A stretch of 64,000 nucleotides of DNA from Aplectana chamaeleonis (GCA_029168955.1 JAPDOI010001498.1:1-64000); one strand, 5' to 3'. Counted from the first letter of the stretch, positions 10,667 to 22,059 are shown. The notes: a model not told the origin generated them from the sequence alone. Numbers and translations: made by a program.

Positions 10667-13600
10667 TATTTTCAAGTCTTTTCTGTACGGAGAGTTTAGG
10701 TTTTGCGAACGAGTCAATGTTGGTAGATTACGCCACGAACGCAGATTCGGCTGAAATCGCCGTGATTGCCGGTATGTGCTCATTATCGAAGTGGCTTACA
10801 GATGCCCGAATAACTCTGTGAGCGTTAAGGTGTTGTGTTTGAAAATGTCAAGGAAAAGGACAAAAACCTGGGACCAGTTGTGACTTACAAAATACGCCAG
10901 AGGCCGTCTTTCACGCCATCTACAGAGGCTGCTCGTGATGTTTTCACAACATTCGCTGGTCCTCGAGACTGGGATGACTCGTACTATTCCAATGGTTTTT
11001 TATGGCTACAGGTTTGCTAGATGCGATGATGCTACAAAATCGGACGCAGAATGGCAAAGGAACCATATTTAGGATATCGTTGAGCGATCCATAATAGCAA
11101 TCGTGAGTGGGGTTCCCGTTGTAGAACCAGGTGCTGGGATGGAAGAAATGGCTTTTCCCTGCTTCAGATATGACAGGTTTGCTATAAAATCGCATTTTAG
11201 GCCAGTATTCTTTATCATGAGCAATGAGGGAAGATGTAGACTTTTATTTTCGATCAGCAGCGGTTGTTGTTTATACAACAGACGCAGTCATTGCCATTGA
11301 CCGACGGAAAACCAGCAGCGTCTATCTAAAATGTGGAATTTAGAAGGCTCCATATGTCGTTCTGTTCAGCGCCGGAATAGTGTTCGTTTGAAGAGGCGTT
11401 TTGGACGTTTCATGACGACTCTAGCTAGATGTACAGTCCACCGCATCGAAAAGGGGAAGGGTGCTGTTGCTGAAAACACGAATGAAGTACACAGAGTGTA
11501 GGTGGCATCTGCGAAAAGGAAATGTATTGTTGGTATCTATTGGGCATCCACAGTCAGAATGTTCCGTATCCCGCTCCGAGCTTGGAAAAAAATTCCGGAT
11601 TTGGCTGAAAACTTGCACGTGGGAGTTACCTAGACGGTATTAAAGACGAATCTGTGGTCCGTTTGTCAATGTTCAAAGGTTTACTGTATGTTACGCTAGA
11701 TGCACTGCCGTTCACAGGACACAACCTGCCCTAACATTCGGAAGATCGGCAAATGGCACATGAAATTCGGATTCACAACTCCGAATAACCCCCGCGGAGA
11801 AATTTTGAGCGAAATCTGAGACTTTGACGAAGCTACGGTATATCCATCGTAATCTACCGTAATCTGATAAAAAGCGATCAACGAACCACAGATTCGGGTA
11901 GAGCACTTAAAACAGCTCCCAGAAAAAAAAACCCATTTAGAAACATCTGTCGTAGCCTTCCACAAATCGTCAATAGTCGTGTTGCTTCCTCAAATTCGCC
12001 TCCCCCCACCCCTCCCTCTTCCCCCATTGCGTTTTTATTCGGCGGTAGACATTCATACGTAAATTGGGGAAGCCGAGACGCTACTATGATATCTCTGTCA
12101 TAGAAACCGTGTGATTCTTCCTTAGAAAACACGGTGGTAGAAGTGGGAAAACAATTGCTCCGCTCCCAAGATCGCAAGATAATAGCTCCTTCGCGGCTTC
12201 CTAGAGATATAACACAAAGCATATCGGTGCACTTATTCCGTCCTCGGGTTTAGTGTCCCTTTTTGAATTTAAATCCAGAATCTTGAATCGAAGAAGTGGG
12301 GTATGCAATGAGGATTTTGTGATTGCGTGCCTATCGGTCAGATCCTGCTGTACAGTGCATTTTGATCACTGTGTGTATGTGCGGTTTAGCTTATTTTCTG
12401 TGTATTTCAACGACTCGAGCGCCGACCATGCAGATTTTTCTGTGGCGAATGCCAACCCTCCCGCCTGTGCGCTTGCTCCGCACTCCGGACAAGACTTGCT
12501 TACAAATTTTAAGGAAAAAAAAACAGCCCCTTGAGGAACCTCTTTCGTTGTCCACGACGACCCATTGTTGAATACTTTTTATCTTAATAGATCCTGGAAT
12601 CCACTCGTAGGAAGTACAGGGTTGCACTAAGCAATAAAAGCCACTATCCCTAAGTTTGTCAGATGAGAACTAGTAGTTAATAAAGCACCTCAGGGGTTTG
12701 GAACGCAAGAACGTTCTCGACGTTGCGAATTCTGTTACACCAAACATACACAATGGGTTTGGGCGAAAATTGGAATACCTTTGTGGGGACTTGTAGGAAG
12801 AAAACAGTTCTCTGCGCGTGCGCTTGCTTCAATCAAAGTTCAGGAGTGGAGCTTCGTACACGTTCCTTGGCCAGGATTGAGGTTCCAATTTGGCGAGGAA
12901 GTATATAGTGGGCTTTTTAATGAGTAATGCTCAGTTATCTTGAACCCACCGTTCTAAGCCTTGCCGCGAGAGCACGAGCTTGACAGCATCCAGCACAACG
13001 ATCGCGAGGATTCGCTCCATTTGTTGTGCAGGTGGCGGTTGTGAACTGGTTGTCGATGCTCACAGAGAAGGCCGCTTGTCTCGTACATGCTAAATTCACA
13101 AAACAAAATCGGCCCTTTGTTGGCGCTGAAATTAAAATCATTCACTCACTGAATCCGCAAGGTAGAGAGCTTCGCCCCAATGGCGGGAAGAAGTTGTTTT
13201 CAAACTGTGGGTTCTGAGCGTTGGCGAACGCGACGAAAATACAAAGGATGACAGCGAGTAGCATGATGTCTTCAGGTGGTTAGTGTCCTGAAAATGGTTT
13301 TCTTCAAGCAATTGAAAAAATCAGAGTAAGGAATGCTTTGAAGTAGTCTTTTTCTTCTCCAAATTTATACTTTTGAACGTTGTCGGTGCTTTGACTGCGT
13401 CTTCCATGCTTTTGTTTTTTTCTGTGTTTGGTTGTTTAATGATTCACTGCAGCGACCAATCATCACTTTCAAAACATCTGATTTTAGATTTCTTCTGAAT
13501 ATGCAGTCCGTGATTCCACTCCTCTTCGCTCTCTCCTATCTGTACACTGTATCAATACTGGTCGAAAACATTGTTCATGAAAAGGAGCATGGACTCACCG

Positions 13601-13875
13601 AGGTAAAATTCGACTTACGCGCGCTCAGTCTATCTCATGCAAAATCCGTTCTGTCTATTTCAGATGATGCGCTCCATGGGAGCCGACACAATCATTATTT
13701 GGCTAGCAGGTGTGATCTCTACGTTGCCTATGGTTATCGTCGCCAATACTATCAATGTGGTTCTTTTCTTCTACAACGAAGCCATATTTCGTCTTACTAG
13801 TGTATCCGTCGTCTTTTGTCTCCTTATGGTTTATACCATGGCCATAATCGCGATGGCATTCTTCCTGGCTTCGCT
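10667..13875 (+). CDS. ABCA-family ABC transporter, five internal exons (partial gene)
   Basis: Five exons join in phase: 10667-10771, 10830-11011, 11073-11176, 13488-13602 and 13664-13875. The deduced protein follows the end of the first extracellular domain and the following membrane segments of ABCA transporters: GFANES...AVIAGVVFEN, VTYKIRQRP, GPRDWDDSYYSNGFLWLQ, DIVERSIIAIVSG, then EEMAFPCFRYDRFLLNMQS, the loop VENIVHEKEHGLTEMMRSMG (compare the family's IxxEKExxLKExMxxMG), and hydrophobic helices ending FFLAS. ABCA proteins are full transporters that move lipids across membranes. The nucleotide-binding domains and the amino end are not seen, so the gene is either interrupted by repeats or continues out of reach. 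The introns are 58, 61, 2311 and 61 bp. All are GT-AG; the first has the weak acceptor GCGTTAAG. The 2.3-kb intron holds a minus-strand gene. No frame break was seen in these exons, so they look functional. Confidence 0.85.
11177..12934. other. Large ABCA intron, part without a recognised gene
   Basis: Several 60-114-aa open frames on both strands (for example minus strand 11,878-12,222) have no motif I recognise. A C-rich tract (CCTCCCCCCACCCCTCCC) lies near 12,000. I see no splice-consistent exons of the ABCA gene here; the 11,176 donor and 13,488 acceptor match in phase. Confidence 0.4.
12935..13264 (-). CDS. Candidate small secreted Cys-containing protein, nested in the ABCA intron
   Basis: On the minus strand, ATG at 13264-13262 opens a frame with a clear signal peptide (MLLAVILCIFVAFANA, likely cut after the Ala), then QNPQFENNFFPPLG...PCG. 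The frame meets TGA at 13144-13142. Past that stop, in the same frame, a Cys-containing stretch follows: GRFCFVNLACTRQAAFS, TTATCTTNG, DRCAGCCQARALAARL, ending at TAA 12937-12935. The stop lies in a 24-nt segment (13126-13149) reading GTGAGT...TTTCAG, so removal as an intron would give about 101 residues. An acceptor-like CATTTTCAG sits about 27 nt upstream of the ATG, as expected for a trans-splice or cis-splice site. I do not recognise the family. It may have further exons (donor-like GTGGGT near 12,950) or be a pseudogene with one stop. Confidence 0.5.
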
Positions 13876-13892
13876 GTGAGTTCGAGTAGATA

Positions 13893-14147
13893 TACAGTTC
13901 ACCTCCGCACTGCCGTTCAGTCCGCAAAGTGCGCGCTGATTGCGAAATCGGGCTGCGGCGCGGTTGCGAGCATCCTCAGACAAGGATGTGGGATCACCCG
14001 GGCGCTTTTCGCCTTTGGTGCCCAGGTGATCCCACCGCCCGGGTGATCCCACATCCCTGTCTGAGGATACTCGCAACCGCACCGCAGCACCATTTCGCAA
14101 TCAGCGTGCACTTTTCGGACTGAACGGCAGTGCGGAAGTGAACTGTA
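13893..14147. mobile_element. Fold-back MITE with TA target duplication, copy 2
   Basis: A 251-bp palindromic element at 13895-14145, flanked by TA. It begins CAGTTCACCTCCGCACTGCC and ends with the reverse complement, and it shares GTCCGCAAAGTG and GGGTGATCCCACATCCCTG with the copy at 514-715. It sits about 20 bp after the splice donor of the last visible ABCA exon, so it lies in the intron. Confidence 0.82.
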
Positions 14148-15939
14148 TACGTTTTTGGAGTATCTGTCATGGTCGGCTGGCTGGTCGCAGTAGCCGCACT
14201 AGCCTACCGAACGAAATACCGTCATATGGCTGGTATCAATGCAACTGGCTTTCAGTGCGGAAAGCCTTCTGAGTTCATTAAATTTCATGAATTCCGCTAA
14301 AAACGGCGTTTTTGGCCAATTGTCATTCCCTAGTCAGTCTTGTGTCTGTATGCTCCTCTCGTTTTATGTAACCTCTGAGTAGACGTATGTAACCTTTTCG
14401 AAGGCGGGTCAGGAGCACTGTTTGAAGCCACTCTCGGCTAACTAGGAAACCTTGCATGGCTATCCCCAGCATTTGAAAGATGATTAGTGTTTTCTGGTCA
14501 ACTCGGACCCGCTCTTTCTGAATCTGAATTTAGATTTTCATGCGGTCAGCTCAGAATCAAGCTACCACCTGTCAAATTTCATTAGTTCTCAGCCGACAAC
14601 TGAGCTTCTAAATCACGCCATAGTTTAGCTGTTTATCACTGTTGATGTCATAGAAGTACATAAAATCCTATTGAAAATGTCACATATATGAAAAAGGGGT
14701 GCTGAAGTCTAGGATGGCCTCAACAGTGCTTAGTTCTTGGTGCTAACACATCCCTGCAGCATTGCGCTCCTCACGTCGGAGGATGGAGCAGCGGATAGTA
14801 AGCGGGGGTATAGAGCTAATCGTCAGGGGTTCGTTTCCAGTCGCTGTCGATGAGCTTCTGCTTCTTGCAAACAGCTTCACAAAAAGTTTTTTTCTATGAG
14901 TAGACCACCACAAGTATGGGTTGATAGAAGTTTCACATTTTTCGAACAATGAACAGAGCGATAGTGTTTTCCATTTGGTGTCAGTTGTTGGCTGAAGCCC
15001 CATTCGTGGCAGGTCGCTTCGACTAGTCGCTGCACTGCCAACTGTTCCTAAAACCCATCGCGGCAGCAGATCTTGCACAGTCGCGAAGGGTTGCAACAGT
15101 TTGCAGTTTCAGGTTGCAACAGTTTGCAGTTAATATATTACAGAGAGAGGGGTCGCACCCATCGACGTCCGGGAGAGGGGGGAGGGTCGGACCTTTGACC
15201 AATCAAGAATCGAGATGGCCTTCTATCAGGGGCGGGGAGGGTTTCGAAAGCCATACCGTTAATATATTATATAACGGTAAGCTGAGACAGCAAAATGTGA
15301 TCACAGTAGGAGGTCAAAATAACACCGGAGATTATACTGAGAGAGCAAAATGAGACAGAAGATCAAAAAAGAAACAGGCAGGTTATGAATTGGAGATGTA
15401 CAAATAAGGCAGACGCTCACAAGAAGAGCTGACAACTCATCGGTGTAGAAAGCATGCAAGACAATAGATGGCAGTAGCATGCATGGCCATCAGGGATTTG
15501 CGGCAAACGATACAGAAATTTCGGCAAACGGAAATCGACAACATTTGTCCAAAAATGGCCGGCAAACGGCAATCGGCAATCGACAAAGGCAAAAAAAAAA
15601 CTGGTACAAAAACGATGCAAATGATCGAGAGGTAACTGTAAAAAATTACTATTTTCATGCACATTTCGTATTTCAATAGCAAGATAAGAAATAGCTTTGC
15701 AATAACATCACGAAAAGTTGAACTTTTCACATTGGAACAATACCTGGTATAAAAAATCAGCACCGGAATGAGTACTTTATTAAACACTGGTAATATGAGT
15801 GTTGTGGTGAAAGGATAGTAATTTTCGGAGGTTCTGTAATGTCAATAGAGTCATTTATTTGTTTTGTTTTTCAGATTCATCGCACAAATTTCAGAGTATG
15901 GTGCAATTCAAGTTTAGAGAGCGAGCACTCGAGATTCAT
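14148..15939. other. No recognised gene; short repeats
   Basis: A direct duplication GGTTGCAACAGTTTGCAGTT lies near 15,090-15,131. Near 15,490-15,600 there is a CGGCAAACGG/AATCGGCAATCGACAAA-rich stretch that is related to 18,250-18,330. A B-box-like GGGGTTCGTTTCC near 14,827 is too weak to call a tRNA. I found no continuation of the ABCA gene. Confidence 0.35.
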
Positions 15940-16394
15940 TTAAAGGCAGTGTTCACGATAGATTTCACTTCAAATATCTTCACGGTTCATGGAAGGTCTG
16001 GTGCCATATATAGCGATTCAAGCTCAAAAAGAACGCGAAGGCGACGTGTTCAGGCTAAAATAGCCCCTCTCTTGTCTACGTTGAATTTTGAGCGTGTAGA
16101 AATTGACCGCTATGAAGGATCACGCCTATCAGTGCAATCAAACGATCAGCTCACTTATCAGCGCTTCCTTGACTTGATCATACCTGTAATCTGAGTGTTC
16201 ATCTGTTCACAGTGAGGGGGCGGAAGTGAGGCACGGGGCGGTTCTCGAACACCAAAACATTTGTTTACAGTCGTTATTTTGCCACTCCTGCCTCGTTTTC
16301 TCCCGTTCTTTTGACACTGGAAGCCTAGGATCATCTTCGCCTATCATTTTAGTGGAAAGTCATCGAAGATAATCAACGTGAACGCTGCCTTCAA
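15940..16394. mobile_element. TTAA element (447 bp), related to 5469-5914
   Basis: The element spans 15944-16390, with TTAA on the left and TCAA on the right. It begins AGGCAGTGTTCACGATAGAT and ends CAACGTGAACGCTGCCT. It is similar along its length to element B. Confidence 0.8.
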
Positions 16395-16587
16395 AGAAAT
16401 AAAGAGCTTAATGTGGTACTACTTTTGATAAATATTTTCTAACAGGCGTGACAGCCACGCCGCTTCGCGGCGTACTTGTTGGCATGCTTCACGGTGGGTG
16501 TACTATTTCACCGGAATTTGTATGAAAGATAACGAAGTGGATAAAGGCGACTAGAACGCACCTTTTCGGACAGTATTGGGAGCATTC

Positions 16588-17081
16588 TTAAAGGCAGTGT
16601 TCACGATGAAAATCGTTTTTCTGTTTTTCCGCCTATCTTGAAAACGGCCCCATGCTGATTCCAATGGTGTCTCTGAAATCATACAAGACCTTCTGTGAAC
16701 GCAGGTATGGTCTCTCAAAAATTGAGCTATGGAAACGTGGTGGACGAGTTCTCCGAGGCTTGTAACTTCCGTCTTTTGCAGCCGATCTATGCGAGCTGAC
16801 CTGAGTAAAGAGAGAAGCTGAGAATGAAGGGAAGAACGGGGCTAATGATTGGAAATCATCGCTCATCTCACGATCTCGAGCATTCATTTGTTCACGTCGG
16901 TGTGCGTGTGATGCGCTTTTGGGGTTTTCAATGCGCTCGAAGTTGCAACTTCGGGCTCTTTTGGTTCTCTTCCTGGCTCGTTTTCACGCATTCTTTCGAC
17001 GTTAACGTTACAGAGTGTCCCTCCACTACCCAATCCTAGTGGAATTTCGAAAGCTTTTTTCACCGTGAACACTGCCATCAA
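16588..17081. mobile_element. TTAA element (486 bp)
   Basis: The element spans 16592-17077, with TTAA on the left and TCAA on the right. It is the reverse complement of the same family as 17,509-17,995: AATCATCGCTCATCTC and GAGCATTCATTTGTTCAC here match their complements near 17,690-17,735. Confidence 0.82.
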
Positions 17082-17256
17082 GATACTGCTCCATCTTCGA
17101 CAACCCTCTCCCCTCCTACCCTTATCTTTCTATACAGAAGAATGTTTTCAGCGCAATTGTGAATATAACAGAAAACTTCGAAGTGCATAGGCCCACAAAC
17201 TGCCACTTAAGTCTAGCATCCTTTACACGAAGCTTTTACACTCCCACTCTCAGCAA

Positions 17257-17500
17257 AGTTGCACGCATTCCTCGGCGCTCTGTGCACTCCTAGCGAGTTA
17301 CGGGCGCTTTGTACGTTCTCAGTCTGGTCCTACACACTTTCCATGGCGCCTGGGGCTCTCCCAGTTTGGTCCCACTCACTTTTCCCGCGACGCTTGGCGC
17401 ATTCCCAGTTGGGTCTCGTATGCTTTTTCGTTCCAGTGAAGTACCGCCGGTCTGTGCTCAACGGTCAGTCAACTACTAGGCGTTTATTATGATGCAAGAT
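17257..17500 (-). repeat. Degenerate 42-bp minisatellite fragment with a conserved flank
   Basis: Four to five 42-bp units are present (for example CTTTCCATGGCGCCTGGGGC, then TCTCCCAGTTTGGTCCCACT). In reverse complement they match the units at 27.26-27.9 kb (GGGACCCAACTGGGAGTGCG, then CGAGCGCCGGGAAAA). The downstream flank CAACTACTAGGCGTTTATTA is the reverse complement of the flank that precedes the 27.2-kb and 27.9-kb arrays, so array and flank moved together. Confidence 0.7.
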
Positions 17501-17504
17501 GATC

Positions 17505-17999
17505 TTAAAGGCAGTGTCCACGATAAAAACTATGTCTGTTTTTTTGGTGAAGACCGGCAGCTGCGGGGCCTAGCGCAACCCTAACGTTGAAAAAACTAAG
17601 AAAATTGAGCTTGGAACGGTCTCCTACGGCCCCAAAGTTGGACACCCGTTAGCCCGTCACACCCAGATGCACTTTCCACGCCCACCCTCGTGAACAAATG
17701 AATGCTCGAGATTGAGAGATGAGCGATGGTTTCCGATCAATAGCCCCGTTCTTCCCTTCACTCTCAACTTCTCTCTTTACTCAGGTCAGCTCGCTAACAT
17801 CGGCTGCAAAAGACGGAAGTTACAAGCCTCGGACAACTCGTCCACCATGTTTCCTTAGCTCAATTTTTGACGGACCATAACTCCGTTCCTAGAAGGTCTT
17901 GTACGATTACAAAAACATCATTGGAATCAGCATGTGATCGTCTTGAAGATGGGTGAAAAAGCAGAAAAAAACTATTCTTATCGTGAACACTACCTTTAA
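17505..17999. mobile_element. TTAA element (487 bp)
   Basis: The element spans 17509-17995, with exact TTAA on both sides. It begins AGGCAGTGTCCACGATAAAA and ends TTATCGTGAACACTACCT. It lies a few bases from the flank of the 17.3-kb minisatellite and is in opposite orientation to 16,592-17,077. Confidence 0.85.
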
Positions 18000-18733
18000 T
18001 AGAAATTTATTGTTACCAAATGTCTGACACAAATCGAGCCACCCAGTGTTTTTTTCCCTGAACCCTTTATCTCCTCTCCTAAAATTGTCCAGGGTGTTCA
18101 TTCTTGTCCCGAAGAGCCTAACATTAATGACCAACTGGCTTGAGATTTTAAGGTATGTATATTCTGTCTCTCCTTTCGAGCCGGTTGCAGCAAGGCTCAT
18201 CGGGCTCACCATGCACGTCCTAATCGCGGCGTTTGTTATATATTGCGCACTTTTTGCCGAAATTTGTCGAAAAGTGAGAGGAAAAACGACAATCGACAAA
18301 AATCGTCCGAAAACGGCCGGCAAACTGAAATCGGAAACCGGCACGTTGCCGCACATCCCTGATGACCATCGTTAATGACTTTGATATGGAAGCGGAGTCG
18401 CGGCCAGGTGAATATGTGTCACCAAAGTTCTCTTGGAAATGTCAGTAGCAGTGGTGTCGAGTATTCACTGTCATGGAGGTCATTACAAGCGGACTATGCT
18501 GTCATCGAAACGGCAGAGATATTGTTGAATTTCGTAATCTAAGATGCATTTTCAGGCGATTTAGGAATCGCAGGCTCGATCCCGCCAAAGGTTAAAAATT
18601 TCGCAATTCTGCGAAACGATGGGTAGTTGACTGTTTGAGAAGAGCATTGTTAGCTGTTATATCTCTTGCAATTTACTGCACGAAATTAACTCGTGAGGCA
18701 ATTTCCAAGATGAGATATCGGATGAAGCATAAG
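18000..18733. other. No recognised gene
   Basis: A 109-aa plus-strand frame at 18,046-18,375 and a 149-aa minus-strand frame overlap each other and show no motif. The CGGCAAACTGAAATCGGAAA stretch near 18,320 is related to one near 15,540. Confidence 0.35.
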
Positions 18734-19747
18734 ACTTTCCATTCCCTGAGGGCACATAGGTGCAGTTTCAGGCACGGAAACTACAAACAGAATATGACCG
18801 TCCACATGTGAAAACGTGCCCAAAATTTCATGGACGCAGCTTTAAGCCGAACAGCGCTACATAGGGTGGGGGTCTATTTAAAAAATCGATAGCTTTGACA
18901 TGTTTATAAGTATTTATCGAAATATAAATTGGGGAGTTGCGCGTTGCTACAACGTTTCAATCGATTGTATCACACCGAAAAATGGGTGTTCAAAGATCGT
19001 TTTGAACCGGCTAAAATAAATAAATTCAGTCATTGGGCCCATGACTAGGGTTTCCGCACGCTGTAACAACTCGAAACTCCCTAATTTAAATTTCGATAAA
19101 TGCTTTAAGTATTTCACAATAGATTTTTCCAAGGACCCCTTCCTATGTAGCGCTGTTGAGCTTAAAGGCAGTGTTCACGATAAATCGATTTTGAGATTAG
19201 TCGCTAAATCGATTGTGTGGCCTTTGGGTAGAACTGAAATGACCAAGAAATCGAGAAAACGCACCTGAAGGGCACGAAATCCTTTACTCTCACCCCACCT
19301 CTTTACTCTCAGCGGAACTGTTTGTTGTGACAATGAAAACCTTTGTGTACCCGTCATTTGCGATTCTCTACACTCTGTTGCTCGGTTCTTTCCTTCAGAT
19401 TCAAATTAAAGTTGTTTTGCCTAAAATAGTCTTCCATTTTCGATGGGCCCCTTTTTTCACCTGTGACAACCACCATGAACACGTTCATCCAATCGGACTA
19501 CTAGCACAGGCCAGAGAATAATTTCACAGAAATAAGACGTTGTAGTGCGTTTCTCGCCGTTTCTTCGCAACTTTAGTAACACTTGGTGACCAACGTATTG
19601 TTCTGAGTGGAAACTCAGGAACGATAATCATCGCGAACACTGCCTTTAAAGCTGCGTCCATGAAATTTTGGGTGCGTTTTCACATCCGGACATCCAATTT
19701 CTAAATGTAGTTTGCGTGCCCGAAGCTGCTCCTATGTGCTTTCAGGG
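18734..19747. mobile_element. Palindromic (fold-back) element, right arm split by a TTAA element
   Basis: The left arm (about 18,734-18,960) matches, in reverse, 19,050-19,163 joined to 19,648-19,747. Matching blocks are CCCAAAATTTCATGGACGCA with TGCGTCCATGAAATTTTGGG, AACAGCGCTACATAGG with CCTATGTAGCGCTGTT, and ATTTATCGAAAT.TAAATT with its complement. The right arm is interrupted exactly by the element at 19,166-19,645. Confidence 0.75.
19162..19649. mobile_element. TTAA element (480 bp) nested in the palindrome
   Basis: The element spans 19166-19645, flanked by TTAA on both sides. It begins AGGCAGTGTTCACGATAAAT and ends CATCGCGAACACTGCCT. The uninterrupted arm at 18,850 keeps a single TTAA (GCAGCTTTAAGCCGAAC), which serves as an empty site within the same window. 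Confidence 0.88.
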
Positions 19748-19926
19748 CATAAATGTAGGCTCCGCCCACCTTGTGTGGCGCTCTTCCACTCCAAGCTGCG
19801 TTTATGAAATTTAGGGTACGTTTTCTTATGTGGACAGCCGTACATGAGAAAAAATATACGAATTTTCTCGCAAGGGGAGCCTGAGCGAATCGCTTGATTT
19901 AGGAGGGGGGTCGGACCAAAGTTGGG

Positions 19927-20421
19927 TTGTATCACACCTCGCGCCGTAGCCTGTGGGCGCCAAATTGCAGACTCCACACTCAATTTCGCGGCGTTGTCCG
20001 CAAATTTCCGTCATGTTTCCCGCGAAATTTCAACCTCACGAGCAACACCAAGTCGCTCGATGGTTTGAAATCGCTGGACGAAGAAATTTTAAATCGCTTC
20101 GCCCAGCGATTTGAAATCGCGACAATATCGTTGGTCGCTTTCAAGTCGAAGCGACCAGCTATGAATGGGGCTCGACCGTTCACTTGTATCACGGTGAAAG
20201 ATTTTTGTTTGTTATGGTTCAGAGTTGAAACTTTACAGATACTCACAAGCTCGAATGGCTACATCCTGCTCGGCGATACTCTTCTTTGTTTGTGCTATGC
20301 CGGGAATATACTTAGCTATTCGAGAGCAGTCCACTTATCAGAGATCTTCAGATTGGATGATTTGGGTATGTTTAGAGTAATCATGAAATGCGTGCCAAAC
20401 TTTCTTTTGTGCTTTGACTAG
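19927..20421 (+). other. 164-codon open frame, not recognised
   Basis: It starts MYHTSRRSLWAPNCRLHTQF and ends PNFLLCFD. Part of it covers an inverted repeat (GAAATCGCTGG.CGAAG against CTTCGCCCAGCGATTT near 20,070-20,120), which argues for repeat rather than gene. I see no signal peptide, domain or splice context. Confidence 0.15.
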
Positions 20422-20979
20422 AGGTCTTTTAGTAGCAGGATGAGCCTTCATGAATATGGTTGAGAACTCAGATCCAGATTGACTCGCACATGTCGTACCA
20501 CAACTTTAAAGCCGCCAAATGCGCTGAAAATGCACCATAGTAACTCTCCACACATACCCTCTATTTCAAAGCAATGTTCGGTTCTATCCTAGACGGGGAA
20601 GGTCACCCAAGACTTACTCATAGAAATGAACAAAAAACCCGGTAAAATTGCTTGATATTGCTGTCATGCATTGTTGCTAATAAAATTCTATAGAAACACT
20701 TCGATTGGTAGCGTTACTGATCGGTGGATCACTTGATTTCTGACTTGAATTCTGAGTGCCTCCCCCCCTCTCCCCGTCTAGGATAGTGCCAAATGTTCAA
20801 TCGCGTCCGTGTGCGGAGCGAGGAAAGAGCGAGATATTGTGGGGGGGGGGAAGAAGGGACCTAGAATACACACGCGCACGCACGCTACCGAGTGATTTTC
20901 ACTTTGAAAGAGAAGGTACATGAACAATCATGTGTGATCAGTCTGTAGATTTCCAACCTCCTCCCAAGAAAAGTTGCAG

Positions 20980-21284
20980 AATCGGTGGCGGAACTTGGAA
21001 AAATTGTGGTGCGCGCGAAGGACGCACCAGGATTTGGCTTTGATCTCTTCCCACGCGGATGCCCTACAATGAGATCACCTAGTCATACCGTCACCAGAGG
21101 TATGAGCTGTACATCGTTCGATGCGCTGCAAGAAATTACATATGCTCGCATAATCGCTGAGCAGCTAGGACACATCATGGAGGTTTCTAGGCCAAGGCCG
21201 TTCCCTAGCTGCTGGAAAAGTGGGCGTAACGGGGCGGAACCGCCGCAGCATATGCTGCTGCCAGTTTTGCGTTTGAAACCCTAG
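20980..21284 (+). CDS. Possible coding exon(s) of an unknown gene
   Basis: After an acceptor (AAAAGTTGCAG) an open frame reads SVAELGKIVVRAKDAPGFGF, DLFPRGCPTMRSPSHTVTR, then either passes a donor-like GTATGA (21,101) or runs on as ALQEITYARIIAEQLGHIME to another donor-like GTTTCT (21,183). Its composition is more protein-like than the surrounding frames. I recognise no family and see no partner exons. Confidence 0.28.
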
Positions 21285-21600
21285 TTCACGGGACATATGC
21301 TGCTCCCAGCGCGCGTCCGAGTGCGACAAGGTGCGCTCACCGTCGGCAGTGTTCCGAGACGCGCACCATCACTGAAATTTCGCCCTGAGCGCACCATCAC
21401 AAAAAATTTCCGGCCCGACATGCCCCGGGGACATGCCACTGTGGTAATCCGCTTTGGGATCCCCAGAGGGGGGGGGCACCCCACTGCCACGGTCCGCAGT
21501 GGGTGCACCCCTCCGTGGACCGTGGGGAGGTGACCCCACAGTTGGGTACCACCCCCCCCCTCCCCCGAGCCGTGGGGAGCCCCTCCTCGGCGACAAAAAT
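21285..21600. repeat. GC-rich tract with G- and C-runs
   Basis: Runs such as AGAGGGGGGGGCACCCC and CACCCCCCCCCTCCCCC occur, with inverted pieces (CCACGGTCCGCAGTGG, CCGTGGACCGTGGGG). The GC content is clearly above that of the neighbours. The motif CATATGCTGCT recurs near 21,250, 21,295 and 21,848. The open frames on both strands are low in complexity. Confidence 0.5.
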
Positions 21601-22059
21601 CATCCCCGGTCTCCGGTCGATCTTCTGGTGAGTGCCTCGAGCCCACCTTCCAGGTCCGACTCCGAGGAGCCGAATGAAACACTCTGTGAAATGAGAAGTC
21701 TTTTATACCAGCAACATTGTTAATCCTTTTGTCTAAACATGTCAGTATTAGACCAGTTAGGAAGAGGGGTGGGCGGAGCCATCTAATGGCGAGCGGCCTC
21801 TGGCTGTAGGATATTTTTCTTCCGTGGGGCGCCGGAGTTCCGCGACATATGCTGCACTTTCAGCATCATGGGACGATATCCTGCGACGATGGGGTTTGTA
21901 ACGCTGAGTCCATCCACCAATCACAAACTGGTGGGCGGTCGTCAGCAGATATCTCCATGATGCTGCTCAGAAAATGAGAGGCCGTTTCAGTGCCCTAGCT
22001 GCTCAGCGAATTCCTGAGTGTGTGCAAATTTTCATCCCAACTGGTAGCCGCTTTCTAAA

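Noticed and set aside
16446..16480. CACGCCGCTTCGCGGCGT hairpin as a bacterial-type terminator
   Set aside because: No T-run follows, a similar hairpin at 31.8 kb lies in repeat DNA, and the genome is eukaryotic.
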